64,000 nt of DNA from positions 74,836,953 through 74,900,952 of the forward strand of contig CM049311.1 in the NCBI GenBank assembly GCA_026874595.1, in the 5' to 3' direction. Origin of the DNA: Sipunculus nudus. Taxonomy: Eukaryota; Annelida; Sipuncula; Golfingiida; Sipunculidae. The position numbers were made by a program, and so were the translations under genes. The notes beneath the pieces are model-generated. The model ran no database searches. It had not been told where the DNA came from and saw nothing but the letters and a program-made list of their open reading frames with translations. This document shows, piece after piece, positions 1 to 12,928 of the stretch; position 1 is the stretch's first letter; every line of letters starts with the position of its first letter.

Positions 1-146
1 GCGTGTTGAGGGGTGTGCCATGGGGCCTGGGTTAAGGACGCAACCAAGATCCATATATTTAAATGTTTTCATAATATAACTGCACCCAGGTCCCAGATGG
101 CAATGGTGGTGTACTTGACTATAAACATAACGAACAACAACCATGC

Positions 147-163
147 CCCCCCCCCCCCCCCCC
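147..163. repeat. poly(C) tract
   Basis: A run of about 17 C. The rest of 1-1526 shows no gene or element that I can support. Confidence 0.9.
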
Positions 164-1531
164 TTCCCATGATGTACGTGGGATTACAGACACCTTTCAG
201 GGAAACGGCACGTGGCACCATCATTGCGACCTGTCACGTAACGGAACACGCTCGATAGATTGCCGTATGGTGTCAAAATAAATTTCAATAAAATCTGTTA
301 TACGGTCTCGAGATATCATACACACACACAGAATCGAGTGAAAACACTAACCCTCGCTTCGTGCAGGGTTAATAGAACATGAATAAATCCAAAAGAAGTA
401 CCAGCTAGTACAGCTTTAATTCTTTTGCAGTTCTTATTTCAACCCAGTGCAGAAGATGGTACTAATAATGCCATCTCCCCTCCTTCCGCCTCCTGAGTTT
501 ACACATACAACCATATATACTGGAACATACACACTCATACATATTTATATAATACAAACAATCCCTGACTATTTGGGAACATGTCAATTTACTTTCCTCG
601 TAGTACAAAACATGCAAAAATTTACTGAGATACAGAGCGAAGGAAGGACTAAAAGCCATAGCAATCCAGCTTGCAGCCAACAAATTGAATCTCAGTTCAA
701 CTTGATTCAAATTAATGATATATGAATGTTAGGTCATTCCAGACCCTACATGGCAGTTGATAATGACAAACTTAATGTCATGACACAAAAGATTATATTC
801 CTATGAAATGCAATGCGATTCTAAAGTAATTAAAGCTTACAATCAACCATCGTCACCATTTAATTGCTCCCTAATTCAGACAAACTGCCTCATATCACAT
901 GCTTGCATTTCATCGTACACTATACGTCATGACTACATCTGAAGAATTCGAGAGATTGAAGGATGAAGGTTATTACAAAAGAAACTCATTTCATTATTCA
1001 GGTGACATTGCTTACTTCACAAAGATAGCTGTTACCAGTTAGTTTGCTCAAACGTTCTGAAAAGATCATACAAGGATTATAGTATTTCTGCGGCCAATTA
1101 ATATGTAATATCACTCCACAAAATTGTGATTTATGTAACAAGGTTCCACCTACAGATAAAGTATACTACAAATTATCAACCATGTGGAACATTTAATTTT
1201 TTATTTCTATCTTTAGAGCAATAAGGACATATCACAATATCTACCTTCCCAGGAAAGCTAATGTTGCAATAAAACTTAAGTTCACCTTTGCTCACTATGA
1301 TGAATACAACAATGGATCATGACTCCTCGGATTAAATATTTTTGTTTGTTAATACATCACCTAAAATGTTACTTTTACTATACTGACAACTGCGTTCTTG
1401 CACATTAACATATTCCCTTTTGTATTCTTAAATAGCAATTCACACAGTCAACATAAAATGTTGTAATCTAACTGTGTTATAAGCTGGTATTTCAACACAT
1501 CTGTATATTATAAAATTACGTTCAAGATAGG

Positions 1532-1961
1532 CTGTGGCGGATTCAGAAGGGTTGAGCTATTACATCTCTCTTTTTATCTATTTCTTTTCCCAGTTATTCG
1601 TTATTAATTTTTCTTGTTTAGATATCTTTGTTTATTCCCCAGCAATTAAATTATTAATATATCCAAAGTTTATTACATCCTATTCATAAGTTGAGGATAT
1701 GAATGAAGAGCTCTGTGATAAAGATTTAATAAGATAGCATCTAAATGTTTCTATACCCAGGGAGGGAGTCTTACCGTTATATCCACTCTGCTGGGTCCTA
1801 ACACCAAGAACTGGGTCATGTCCCCTTTAAAATACTTTAATTAACTTTCAAATGAACAATATCTCTACATTTAATTCATATAGATGAGACAAAAATTTCA
1901 TACGCTGAATATATATTACGTATATAGTAATATATATATTACGTATATAGTAATATATATA

Positions 1962-2014
<53 letters not shown>

Positions 2015-2114
2015 ATATATATGTATTTATAAAATATATATATTGCTTAAAACCCATCGACCGCTAACCCAGTATATCAGCGCCCCCGTTCACAAATTTC
2101 TGGACCCGCCACTG
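1532..2114. mobile_element. 583-bp TIR element with 5-bp target duplication ATAGG
   Basis: The left end CTGTGGCGGATTCAGAA is matched by the inverted right end TTCTGGACCCGCCACTG. ATAGG flanks both sides (1527-1531 and 2115-2119). There is no coding capacity. An AT dinucleotide array (1951-2010) lies inside. The terminal sequence resembles that of the element at 46199-46419. Confidence 0.72.
1951..2010. repeat. (AT)n simple repeat
   Basis: Nearly pure TA dinucleotides inside the 583-bp TIR element; frames through it give meaningless Tyr-Ile repeats. Confidence 0.95.
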
Positions 2115-2457
2115 ATAGGCCTATTCATTGTGGCTGGTATCAGTGTAATATATGTAAGATATTCCAGTGTATAAGAATAAACATGGTAAGGCATATTTAA
2201 ATTATTTGTATGGATCACAAGATTTTGGAAATAATTCTAAATATATCTAATAAAAGGTTTTAAGCTAAAGACTAAAGTAGGCTAAACTTGACTCTATGTG
2301 ACGGGGAACCAGACTAGCTATTACAGCGCCACATACACAATGTTTTTGAACCAATAGTGGCGTGGTTGTAACTAAATAAAATGAATGGTTATAATATAAT
2401 GTATACGGAATTTTAACTCAAATATAAATGGAATTGTGGTTTTGTGTACATAGCATA

Positions 2458-2615
2458 CAATGTGCACGATAATCTCGTGCAGGTAACACAACAATATAAA
2501 CGATATATTGTCGTGCATGCTATCCTCTATGTGCACAACAATATCGTGCATATTGCAATACACTACGCACGACCAGTCGTGCGCCTGCGCATGAGAAAAT
2601 CGTGCGTATAGCCGG
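2458..2615. repeat. Cluster of GCACGA/TCGTGC hairpins
   Basis: Several short perfect inverted repeats occur in about 150 bases: GCACGATAATCTCGTGC near 2465 and GCACGACCAGTCGTGC near 2567, plus single TCGTGC and GTGCAC copies. No gene is visible here. Confidence 0.6.
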
Positions 2616-3471
2616 TCCCATGATACTCTGTTATGGTAGTACATTAAAGGTTGTTGTTGAAAATCAACAAAGATATGTCCATTCATTAAGATTTCCTTTG
2701 ATGTAAAGTAAACAGATATTTTCACCAATATAACCAAAGCAAATATAAACAAATTATCTCATCAGTTATAGGCTATAGGCTACAAGTTGTAAATATGCTA
2801 CTTTTCTATCACTTGTTGGGATGTTTTGTAATGGTATGTAATTATGATAAATTATTTCCCAAGCTTCTTGTTGCTATTTATTATACTAATATTGTGCTGT
2901 TGCTCTAGTACTATCTGAGTAACCACATCTAAGTGCACAGGCAACGAGACACTCCCCCTTTAATTGGCCTTTAATTGGTTTATACAACCATCTGACTTAC
3001 TAAAGGGATTAACTGGTGTGGCCAGCAAAGTGTCCAGGGGCTGACCAATTTGTGGGGCATTAATTGCTATACTTAATATTTTGTTTCCTGGTAGACAGTG
3101 TTCTGTTTGGCAGTGCAGTTAATGGGGCACTGATTGCTATAAATTATATATACTGTCCTGGTTGGCAGCACTGCAAACCAGGACAGTAGGGTTTTAGACC
3201 ATGCTGGAAAGATGCAGGAGTTATAAGAACATTTGGAATAACATGTTATAATGTAATATGCAAACCACTAACTACATGCTCTAAAGCCATCTGTTAGGCA
3301 TGAAACAAATCCACTCGTTCCAGTTCTAAATCTTATGTCTATATGAGTATTAGACGGAACAATAAACCTGTTAATTAATAGTCACTGTAAGGAATATTTG
3401 AGAATAATGCACAAGCCATTGAATATGGTACTGAAAACTGAGACATTTTTTGTTGTACATGGGAAGTTTTT

Positions 3472-6400
3472 GGCTCAGCTGACTATAAGTCATCTGAGCT
3501 ATAGTCATGGTCCATTGTCCGTCGTCCGTCCGTCTGTAAGACTGGCACGTTTCGACACCATTGGACCTACGAATCTGAAATTCTGCACACAGTTAGATGT
3601 CCCCAAAATCTCCTACCATTAATTTGGCATACAGTTAGATTTCTCCAAAATCCCCTACCATGCCAAGAATTTGGTCACTAGGACTTAATTCCTTCGAGAT
3701 ATTAATGAAAAACTTCATTTTTCCATTAAAAACCCATTGTTACACTTTAAGACTGCCTAATATCAAAACCACTGATCTGACTTTGATCATATATAATCTA
3801 CATATTTTTCTATACATTCGCTATGCACATGCCAGAAATGATGTCAGTATTGCGTATTTTTTTAAAGTTATGGGCCCAAACATAATGCACTTTTTTAAAA
3901 ATCAAGAAATATATTTACTTACCTAAGATGAGAATTGCTGAAGCTGGAGACTTTTTGTCAGGAATATAACTTTATTTAATCAAGATTCGATTGTTTACCC
4001 AAAATTAGATCTGAATTTTGCAAATTTTTCAAGTTATTAGCTTAAATAAAAAATCAGTACCCTAAATTTTGTCCAACTTTGGCAATGGCATGTTTTTTTC
4101 TGTAAGCACTGTTGATTTAATTTTAACAGCATATATACATAAGGATTTAATCTTTTAAAATCTGAAATTTCAAAGGAATTGATTGAAAAGAGTAGCTTTT
4201 ATTCAAGTTTTCATACACCATGTCAAGTGTTGTTTACATCTAGCCCACCTAGTTGTAAAGCCTTCACTTGCATTATGTAACCCACCCCAGGCAGCTTGTC
4301 TTGGCGCAGCTGGGCCACTACTAGCAGGCTTCCCCTCTGCCCTGCACACCCCCCCCTAGATGATGCATTAACTAGATGAATGTTATAATTTTCTGTATTT
4401 CATTTTATTCTTGGCTATGCTACATTTTAGATTTTGTATTTATCACCAGGGTTACAATGATTAAAGTGCACATTTAATTGTGTCCACAAAGTGGTGTATT
4501 GCTATGAAAGTGTGGATGTTCATCAGACAAGTAATTCCTTCCTTGAGAAGAGTAAAAACTTCACCAGGTCTGAAATTGACTATTAATTCCAGGAATAAAT
4601 TAAAGCTTAGATTGTAATTAGCATAATGATATTGTTTGTCCCTCATTCAACAATCAGTGTGTATACTTTATTTGAAAAGATGTTTTATTTTACCAAATTT
4701 ACAGAATCTTATTTAATTTTGGTGAATAAGATTAAGCATGTACTGAAAACTCCAATGTGCAAAACTTTTTAATAGTGATTCAAGGAATAATCTTGTAGAT
4801 GCCATGTTGTGGCATTATTTTCTTTTAAATTCAGTTTAAAAATTTATGATTTAAAAATAATAAAATAATATGTGTATGCATAATATGACCCAATATGAGC
4901 TACACTCTGGATGTATAATGATTGCAATTAAGAATTCTAATATTTTAACTTATATTTTCAGTGTTTTTTTAATACAAATTTATAAAACTTGTAAAATCTT
5001 TTAAAATTTTTTTAAAATATTAATAAAAATAAAAAATTGGTATCTTAAATTTTGCCCAACTTTGACCATGGCACATTTTTTCCCTGTAACTGCTGAGGAT
5101 TTAATTTTCAAAGCATGTTTATGTTACCATTTCAACTGTTAACACCAAAAATTTGAAACCAGTGGATCAAAAACTGTAGATTTTATACAAGTTTTCAAGC
5201 ACCATGTCACATATTGTTTACATCAAGCTAGTGTTATGCAGTTTGCAAGAGCTCAGCTCCCCAGCTTCAGCTCTAAGTTCCTTAAATTGGGCATCCTAAA
5301 TCCCCTACCATGCCAAGAATTTGATCACTAGGACTTAATTCCTTAGGATTAAAATATTAATGAAAAACTTCATTTTTCCATTAAAAAAAAAATTGTTACA
5401 CTCTAAGACTGCCTAATATCAAAACCACTGATCTGACTTTAATCATAAATAATATACATATTTTTCATTCTCTATGCACATGCCAGAAATGATGTCAGTA
5501 TTGTGTAATTGTTTTAAGTTATGGGCCCAAACATAATGCACTTTTTAAAAAATCAAGAAATATATTTACTCCCTTAACAAGAGGATTGCTGAAGCTAGAG
5601 ATTTTTTGTCAGGGATGTAACATTATTTAATCCAGATTCAATTGAAACTCAAAATTAGTTCTGAATTTTTCAAATTTTATAAGATATTAGTATAAATATA
5701 AAATTAGTACCTTAAATTTTGCCCAATTTTGGCCATGGCAAGTTTGTTTCCTGAGAGCACTGTTGATATAATTTTCATATCATGCACACATAAGGATTTC
5801 ATCTTTGTAGTTTAGAAAGCTGAAAGAAATTGGCCAAATATTGTAGCTTTTATTAATGCATTTATGTGACCATGTCAGACCCAGGCTCAATCTAGCTCAA
5901 TCTTCAGTCACCTGTATGTTGACCTTGTTGACCTTTCATCAAATTATGCACGCTTGAGGCGAGAATCCTGGCAGCTTATGGCCAGCCACAGTTGATCCAG
6001 GTGTCCAACCCAACTCATCTAGTAGTTTTAACCAACAACATAACAATAAACAATAAATTAATAAATTTTTATTGTTGTTTAATAAAAAATTAAAGAAAAT
6101 TAGAAAAGGAATTTGTTAGTTTATAATAACAGGAAATTAACTTGCAGTTACTGATGATATAAGAATCTTGTATCGATGGGTAGAATGTCACATATTCCAA
6201 ATAACACCATGCAGTCACCTATGGCATTTTTCAGTTCAATTTTAATAATAAAGAAGTAAATCATATTATTCATTACTAATCATTAGGGATTATATGAAGG
6301 AAATTAATGATAGACAAAGATGCAGTTGATAATATCAGTCTAGATTCCTACTGTGTCTAGTGTGTACATTGATGTGAAATTAGTCCAAAATGAATTTTTT

Positions 6401-7077
6401 ACAGTTATTTTTTAATATAAATAAAAGCCATAAAACCAGGTACTTATGATCATTATTTAAATGTGTGAATTTTGTATATTTTGGATTCTCAACATCATTG
6501 TTTGGTGAAAACTGAATAAATACCAGACATGGTGTGAATACTTTGTGATTGTATTTAAATACGAATATGATTATGTACTCCATTATAAAATTTTTTTGCA
6601 GAAAGAATGGGAATTCAGGTAAAAATGAAAGTATATGAATACTCGTGCAAATACTTTCAAAATGTATTGATGAATGCATTCATGAATATATTCTTTAATA
6701 TTATTTATATAATCATATCAGTTATATTTCATTTTAAAAAATCATATGATTCTCTTATTATTTTTAATAAAAATTATATTTGGGACAATATTTGTAATTT
6801 TTTTTAATAAATAGTTAAACTCTTATATTATATGTTCTGCTTGTAAGTTATATGGCCAAGTCAAAATCTGTGTGAAAATAGTACTCCATTTGTTAATAAA
6901 ATAAATGAAATCAGTCCTCTTCCCTGTCTCCAAAGATACTATCAAAATCATACATAAGCTCCAACAACTCATAATAAAGCTTATATTTATTTCCACACAA
7001 AACCAGCATGTGCCTCTTTCCCAAATCATATTTTTTATCATATATAACAGCTGAGCGCCGTGACCCATGGGTCCCTT
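3472..7077 (+). mobile_element. Helentron-like non-autonomous element, copy 1
   Basis: The left end reads GCTCAGCTGACTATAAGTCA, followed by TCTGAGCTATAG and a run of gtccgtccgtc. The right end reads CAGCTGAGCGCCG followed by the perfect palindrome GACCCATGGGTC and CCTT. The left AGCTCAGCTGA and right CAGCTGAGC are inverted to each other, with the palindrome just inside the right terminus. No long frame is present. A segment near 3650-4220 recurs diverged at about 5296-5860, so the copy contains an internal duplication. A short C run (about 4351) sits where the other two copies have long C tracts. Confidence 0.68.
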
Positions 7078-9481
7078 ACCATTATCAGCCTAGCTATTTA
7101 CATGGGCCTTTTTACCTGGCACCAAATGCTATTAAACAGTCTTGTTCTTTATACTTTGTATATTATTTTTTTAAAATATGAATATATCTAAAGTCTGTAA
7201 TATCATTACTGTAAATGACAGACATTATATTAAAAGTGTGTTTGTATACCTAGACAACACAACTTCTTGTAAAATCAGTTAAACTTTTGTCAGCTGTGCA
7301 AGGTTTAGAATGTGAAAATTCTAGGCAGCAGACAATGTCAGGGACTCCGCTGCTCTGCAGCTGACAATGTCGGCTGCCTGGACACTTCCATATTTAAAAA
7401 GGACCAAAATAGTCATGTTAGTCATGTTTTCATGGCTATAACACAGCCATGTGATCAGGTGAGACTGTTGCTGTTGCTGCACTGGCAGCCGGGGCAACAA
7501 ACAGTAAGAGGTTAATTTCCTGGCGACCTTTATGTCCGGACAATGCATGTAGGAATTAGCAGAACCAATCACACTCCATTATTACAGCCCAAGACAATTA
7601 CTGAGAACATGAAACCCATGCCAGGCAATCCCCCAAATGTCAACCAACCTGTTATTATCAGAGACTCTGCAGTCAGTCATGAAAGTTTGCAGCATGAGCG
7701 AGGCATCCTGTAACATTATTTGTACTCCATCTTTCCTGTGTCCCTTGTTTTCTTCCTTTGTTGACAGAATATGTATAGGGTTCACCTTAAGGTTGTAACC
7801 TAGCCAGGCTAATTAGGCAATGAACTTTAATGTTCCAAAAGGACATATGCAGTTTGTTTTTAAAAGTCCATGAAGCTTGATGAGCCTGACCAGCTTCATG
7901 TTAATCCTTAATTAAAGTGTCATGGCCAGGATAGCACATAACCTAGTGGTAAATATAATCTCCCTGCAATGATATATTATCTCATGACATGGTACCTATT
8001 TTGATAATTTGCTCATGATATTATTGATGATGTGATACGTGTATGAGCATTATAATTTGAAAAACCAAGCTGAAGTTTCTCTGTCAGAAATGTAAATTTT
8101 TTTACTGTCATAAAGTTTATTTCAAAATCATAAATAAAATTCACTTACAAACGATTAGGCATTAGGCTGTTGTACAGCTCATTCCAACCAGTGAAATTTC
8201 ACCTTTGATGTCTAACATCATACATGGTGCTGGACCTAATTTAAATGTCAGATGTCACTTCTCACTAGAAGATCCGTTATTGTGCTTTTGTGGTAAGGAC
8301 TTCATGGTATTAGTAATATTTTATAAGCAAGTGCGTGTTAAATGTAAGCAGAAGATGTTTCCTTGAAATGTAATAGATTTTGATTTTAAAGTTAGAGAGC
8401 TGAGATAAGTAGTCCCGGCTGTCCCATAGTATGTGCATAGCTAAAGTTTTAAAAATTTACCCAGTTAATGATTCATATAGCCCACTTTTATGTTTCTTCT
8501 AGAAATTATTTGTGCAAGCTTTGTTAAAATGACAAGGTTTTCTATAATCATATCTCCTGTCCATATGGAGATCATTCATCATTGCAACTGTCCTTCCACA
8601 TCTCTCTTTTCTTTTCTCTTTATCTCCACTCATCCATAATATGAAGCAGTATTTAGGAAACTGGATCTAAATGTATTTTAATACTTTTCCTTAGGGCATG
8701 CAATATTTATTCAGCTGATCTAGTTATACAGGGACTCTTTGCTGACATAAAAAGATACATATTAAAATCAAATATGAGATCACACGGTCAGTTGATGTAG
8801 TTTCCCATCATTTACATTAATACTTGAGATTGAAACATAAGGTGCTACTCTAATTACCTGTGTCGATGTCCTATATATGTGTATTTAGTTAGCCAATCAG
8901 AGCATGCAGTGCTCTGAGAAGGGGAGCAATATACAGGGCTAGTAACAGTCTATACTGCTCTGATTGTAAGTGCTCTGTACACATTTTGAGCCAGTGAGAT
9001 GCTTTAAGGAGAGATGCAGTTTTGTACTAGTGGTTGAAGCTGGAGAACTTGAAACAATGCTCCGTCTTACTTGTACATTAATGTCCTACAGTGAGCTCAG
9101 AGGAAAAAAGCAAGATACATGGTTTAGAATGTAAGATGCTGCTGTAACACTCTTGTTACATCCAGTTATTTAAGCGGAAAGGTGCAGCACAGAATGTTGG
9201 GTTTGCTGCTATAACTTATATTTGCTATGTTTTGTGTGCTATGTTTATGTTTATAGCACTGATTGCGCTTATTTTTCCTTTGTGCACAGGGCCTGGAATA
9301 GACAAGTGGTTTTAGATAGAGAATATTGGCAGATAACGTGACATTTTACAGAGAAAACTGTATTTAATGTATATTTAACATACTTTGCAGGTGATTAGTA
9401 AAGGCTGATTAATTCAAAATTTTTTTTAGACAATTCTGAAAGAAAAACACTATTTATTAATACAATTCATTATGTCATTTT
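7078..9481. other. Gene-free stretch between Helentron-like copies; possible promoter area
   Basis: No exon is supported. A GCCAATCAGAG motif (CCAAT-box type) lies at about 8890-8900, and a GC-richer block lies at 7310-7780. Either could relate to the missing 5' end of the 7TM gene, but there is no direct evidence. Confidence 0.3.
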
Positions 9482-10338
9482 TAGCTCAGCTGACTGTAAG
9501 TCATCTGAGCTATAGTAGTGGTCCTTTGTCCATCGTCCGTCCGTCAGGCCGTCCGGCCGTCTGGGCATTAACATGGCATGTTTTGAAACCGCTGAACCTA
9601 CGATTCCAAAATTTTGCATACCATTAGATGTCCCAAAAATCTCCTACCATACCAAAAATTGGGTCATTAGGACTTCGTTCCTTTGAGATATTAAGTGAAA
9701 ACCTCGGTTTTCCATTAAAACGCCATTGTTACACTTCAAGGCTGCCTAATATCAAAACCACTGATCTGTTTTTGATCATATTTAGTATTCATATTCTTCC
9801 ATACATTTTCTATCAACATACAAAAAATTAGGTCAGTGTTGGGTATTATTTTGAAGTTATGGGCCAAAATATAATGCAATTTTTTAAAAATCAGGAAATA
9901 TATTTATTCACCTGACATGAGAATTGCTGAAGCTAGAGACTTTTTTTTAGGAATATAACTTTATTTAATCAAGATTCAATTGTTTACCCAAAATTAGATC
10001 TGAATTTTGCAAATTTTTCAAGTTATTAGCATAAAAAAAAAATCAATACCTTAAATTTTGTCCAACTTTGGCAATGGCATGTTTTTTCCCTGTAAGCACT
10101 GTTGATTTATTTTTCACAACATATATTTATAAGGATTTAATCTGTTAAAATCTGAAATTTAAAAGAAATTGATTGAAAAGAGTAGCTTTTATTCAAGTTT
10201 TCATACACCATGTCAAATGTTGTTTACTTCTAGCCCACCTAGTACTACAGCCTTCACTTGCATTATGTAACCCACCCCAGGCAGCTTGCCTTGGGTCAGC
10301 TTGGCCACTACCAGCAGGCTTCCCCTGTGCCCTGCACT

Positions 10339-10356
10339 CCCCCCCCCCCCCCCCCA
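10339..10356. repeat. poly(C) tract
   Basis: A run of about 17-18 C in element copy 2, at the position homologous to the C runs in copies 1 and 3. Confidence 0.9.
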
Positions 10357-11021
10357 GATGGTGCATAGACTAAATGAATGTTATTATTTTCTGTATTTGA
10401 ATCATTCTTATTCTAGGCTATGCTGCATTTTAGATTTTGTATTGTACCACCAGGGTTACAATGATTAAAGTGCACATATAATTGTGTCCACCAAGTGGTG
10501 TATTGCTATGAAAGTGTGGATGTTCATCAGATAAGTAATTCCTTACTTCAGAAGAGTAAAAACTTTACCAGGTGTGAAATTCCAGTAATAAATTAAAGCT
10601 GAGATAGTAATTAGCACAATGATATTGTTTGTCCCTCATTCAACCAATTGTGTGTATACTTTATTTGAAAAGATGTTTTATTTTATCAAATTTACTAAAT
10701 CTTTTATTTTATTTCAGTGAATAAAATTAAGCATGTACCATGTGCAAAACTTTTTAATAGTGATTCAAGGAATAATCTTGTAGATGCCATGTTGTGGCAT
10801 TATTTTTTTTTTAAATTCAGTTTAAACATTTGTGATTTAAAAATAATAATAATAATATTAAAAATTTATAAAACTTGTAAATAAAGAAAATGATTCAGAT
10901 AAAAACTTTTAATGGAAAAAGTGGATATGCTAAATAAATAGGCTTATATATAAACTTAAATGCATTATTCCCTTGAAAGTGAAATTAGTCCATTATTAGT
11001 CCATTCCAGGGTTTGGGCCAG

Positions 11022-11181
11022 GTACTTGTACCTGTACCTGTACCTGTACCTAGGTACACAATTCAGAGTATTTGTACCTGTACCTGTACCTGTACCTGGC
11101 TTTCATGAGGAGGAAGTACCTTGTACCTGTACCTGTACCTGGAACTAAAGTACCTGTACCTGGTATCAGGTACTTCAGGTA
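11022..11181. repeat. Left subterminal TACCTG hexamer array of the hAT element
   Basis: More than a dozen TACCTG hexamers, with TACCTAGGTAC palindromes, occur just inside the left end. Frames through it give alternating Tyr-Leu, Val-Pro or Cys-Thr and are not genes. Confidence 0.9.
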
Positions 11182-12393
11182 CAAATGTGATACTGGAAAT
11201 GGACACCAGGCTTGGGTCAATTGCGTGAACAAAGCTGTCACCCCTGTCAGGACAGTTACCTATCTCAGGCAGGGGTAATTACAAAGCATTTATCCCTGCT
11301 GCCTTTGTAGCTAGAGGGGCTAGCAATCTGGTCAACCTCCAGCCTGTAAACAGGAAGTTCATTGTGACATTATCAGCACAAGTATCAGGCAACTAATAAA
11401 GGATAGAAACAGGGCTGCCCTCATGCCCATGCAATGTAGACAAATGTAGAACAGATTTGGGGCCAGGTAATGGTACTTGTACCTAGGTGCACAATTTACA
11501 GTTATGAGGATTACAGGTAATGATACTGGAAATGGACATCAGGTTGGGTCAAGTAAGTGTACTGAGCTGTCACCCTTATCCAGGCAGGGGTAATTACTAA
11601 GCTTTTATCTAAGCAGCCTTTAAAGTTGACTGGGCTATGGCTAGCAGCATGCTGGCCTGGCTACCTCCAGCATCTACACAGGAAGTTCATTGTGGCATTA
11701 TCAGATATCCAGGGTAGAGAGAAAAGGATATGGACAGTGTTGCTCACATGCCCCGTGTAGATACCTGTTGTCTAGTATACAAAGAACATTGGTGAAGGAT
11801 AAACGAAGAAGTGAAGAAGGTACATATCATGTAACTCAACTTTCAACAAAACATTCCATTTCACAGGAAAAATGTCCCTGTTCAAGCATCAAATGCAGGT
11901 GCTCTTAATTCTCAAAACATTCCTCAGTGTGACTTACTGCAATGAACATGTTTATTGTTACTTCTAATTATGTATGAATTATTGTTCATGTCATGAAGTT
12001 AATCTGTAAAAACTTATTGTAAGATTTTCCCTTTCAGTCAAGCTGTCAAGCCTCTTTATTTTAAAGAGTGTGTGGTGCTTTTAGACTTTTTGACTTTAAA
12101 ACATTACTCTAAAACTCTAAACTTGATTTGAAAAAGGGACATCATATTTTAGTATATGAATGAAAGTTTGATATTTCTGAATTACTAACTTTCTAAACTT
12201 TATCAGCTTCATTAACTTTTCACATTTACTAAAGGCGATCCTTAACATTTGCAGCTGGCTCGTTTTTTTCATGATGACATAAAAAGCTATAATTTAAAAG
12301 TTTTTAATGATATATTCAGCCATTCTATTACAACTTATTATTGCATATCTACAAGAAATTTATGCAATTATTATTAGTTCAAATATCTTTAAA

Positions 12394-12532
12394 ATGTACC
12401 TGTACCTGTACCTAGGTACTTTCTGAAGTACCTGTACCTCTACCTAGGTACTCTACAATAATGCTGTACCTGTACCTGTACCTGACCAATTTTCAAGTAC
12501 CTGTACCTGTACCTAGGTACTTTTGCATGTAC
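12394..12532. repeat. Right subterminal TACCTG hexamer array of the hAT element
   Basis: TACCTG repeats and three TACCTAGGTAC palindromes occur just inside the right terminus, in the same orientation as those at the left end. Confidence 0.9.
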
Positions 12533-12897
12533 CTGGCCCCAACCCTGGTCCATTCTGTCCACTTGCCTGTCGATTTGTATATTTTCATATGCATCACAGT
12601 ATCTCAAAACTTTTACTGTTATTCTTCATGACAGTCTTGTCAGGGTATTAGTTTGCAATCATATATTTAGAACTTTACTAAAATCAAGTAGGAGGGCCCC
12701 TTTCCTCTTAGCTTCTCATATTCTTATATAAATGAAAAACATTACAATAGAATATTTTGCATATTTTGCATTTGCTAAAGTTTCAAACTTCAGCTGAGCG
12801 CCTTGACCCATGGGTCCCTTGTTATGAAGTACATGTTTGTGATAAAGCATAACTTAATGAACTCTCATTCACATTCTTTGTGATCTCTTTGTTTTAG

Positions 12898-12928
12898 ATT
12901 TGATGTGAATTGGTTTTGCCCCTAGAGA
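12898..12928 (+). other. Probable 5' UTR part of the first coding exon of the 7TM gene
   Basis: A splice acceptor (tctttgttttag) ends at 12897, so the exon carrying the ATG probably begins at 12898 and an upstream non-coding exon is likely. A second possible acceptor (ttgcccctag) ends at 12925; either choice leaves the same ATG. I could not place the upstream exon or promoter. Confidence 0.45.

Larger units (their letters stand above)
11007..12547. mobile_element. Non-autonomous hAT DNA transposon, 1541 bp, 8-bp TSD GTCCATTC
   Basis: The left terminus CAGGGTTTGGGCCAGGTAC is mirrored by the right terminus GTACCTGGCCCCAACCCTG. Perfect 8-bp direct repeats GTCCATTC flank it at 10999-11006 and 12548-12555, and the CAGGG ends fit the hAT superfamily. 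No transposase frame remains. Both ends are loaded with TACCTG hexamers, which in hAT elements are typical of subterminal transposase-binding repeats. An internal segment (about 11017-11440) is duplicated at about 11455-11760. Confidence 0.92.
9482..12823 (+). mobile_element. Helentron-like non-autonomous element, copy 2, with nested hAT
   Basis: It starts AGCTCAGCTGACTGTAAGTC and ends TTCAGCTGAGCGCCTTGACC followed by the CATGGGTC palindrome half and CCTTGTT. The body is collinear with copy 1 (for example the 'tatgggcc..aaa.ataatgca' and 'aattttg.ccaactttg' stretches). A hAT element is inserted at 11007-12547. The right end lies only about 75 bases before the exon holding the start codon of the 7TM gene. 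Confidence 0.7.

Noticed and set aside
7312-7785. Overlapping short frames on both strands in a GC-richer block
   Set aside because: There is no consistent exon signal; composition alone is not enough.
10960-11278. Frames of alternating Tyr-Leu, Val-Pro and Arg-Tyr
   Set aside because: They come from the TACCTG hexamers of the hAT subterminal array.
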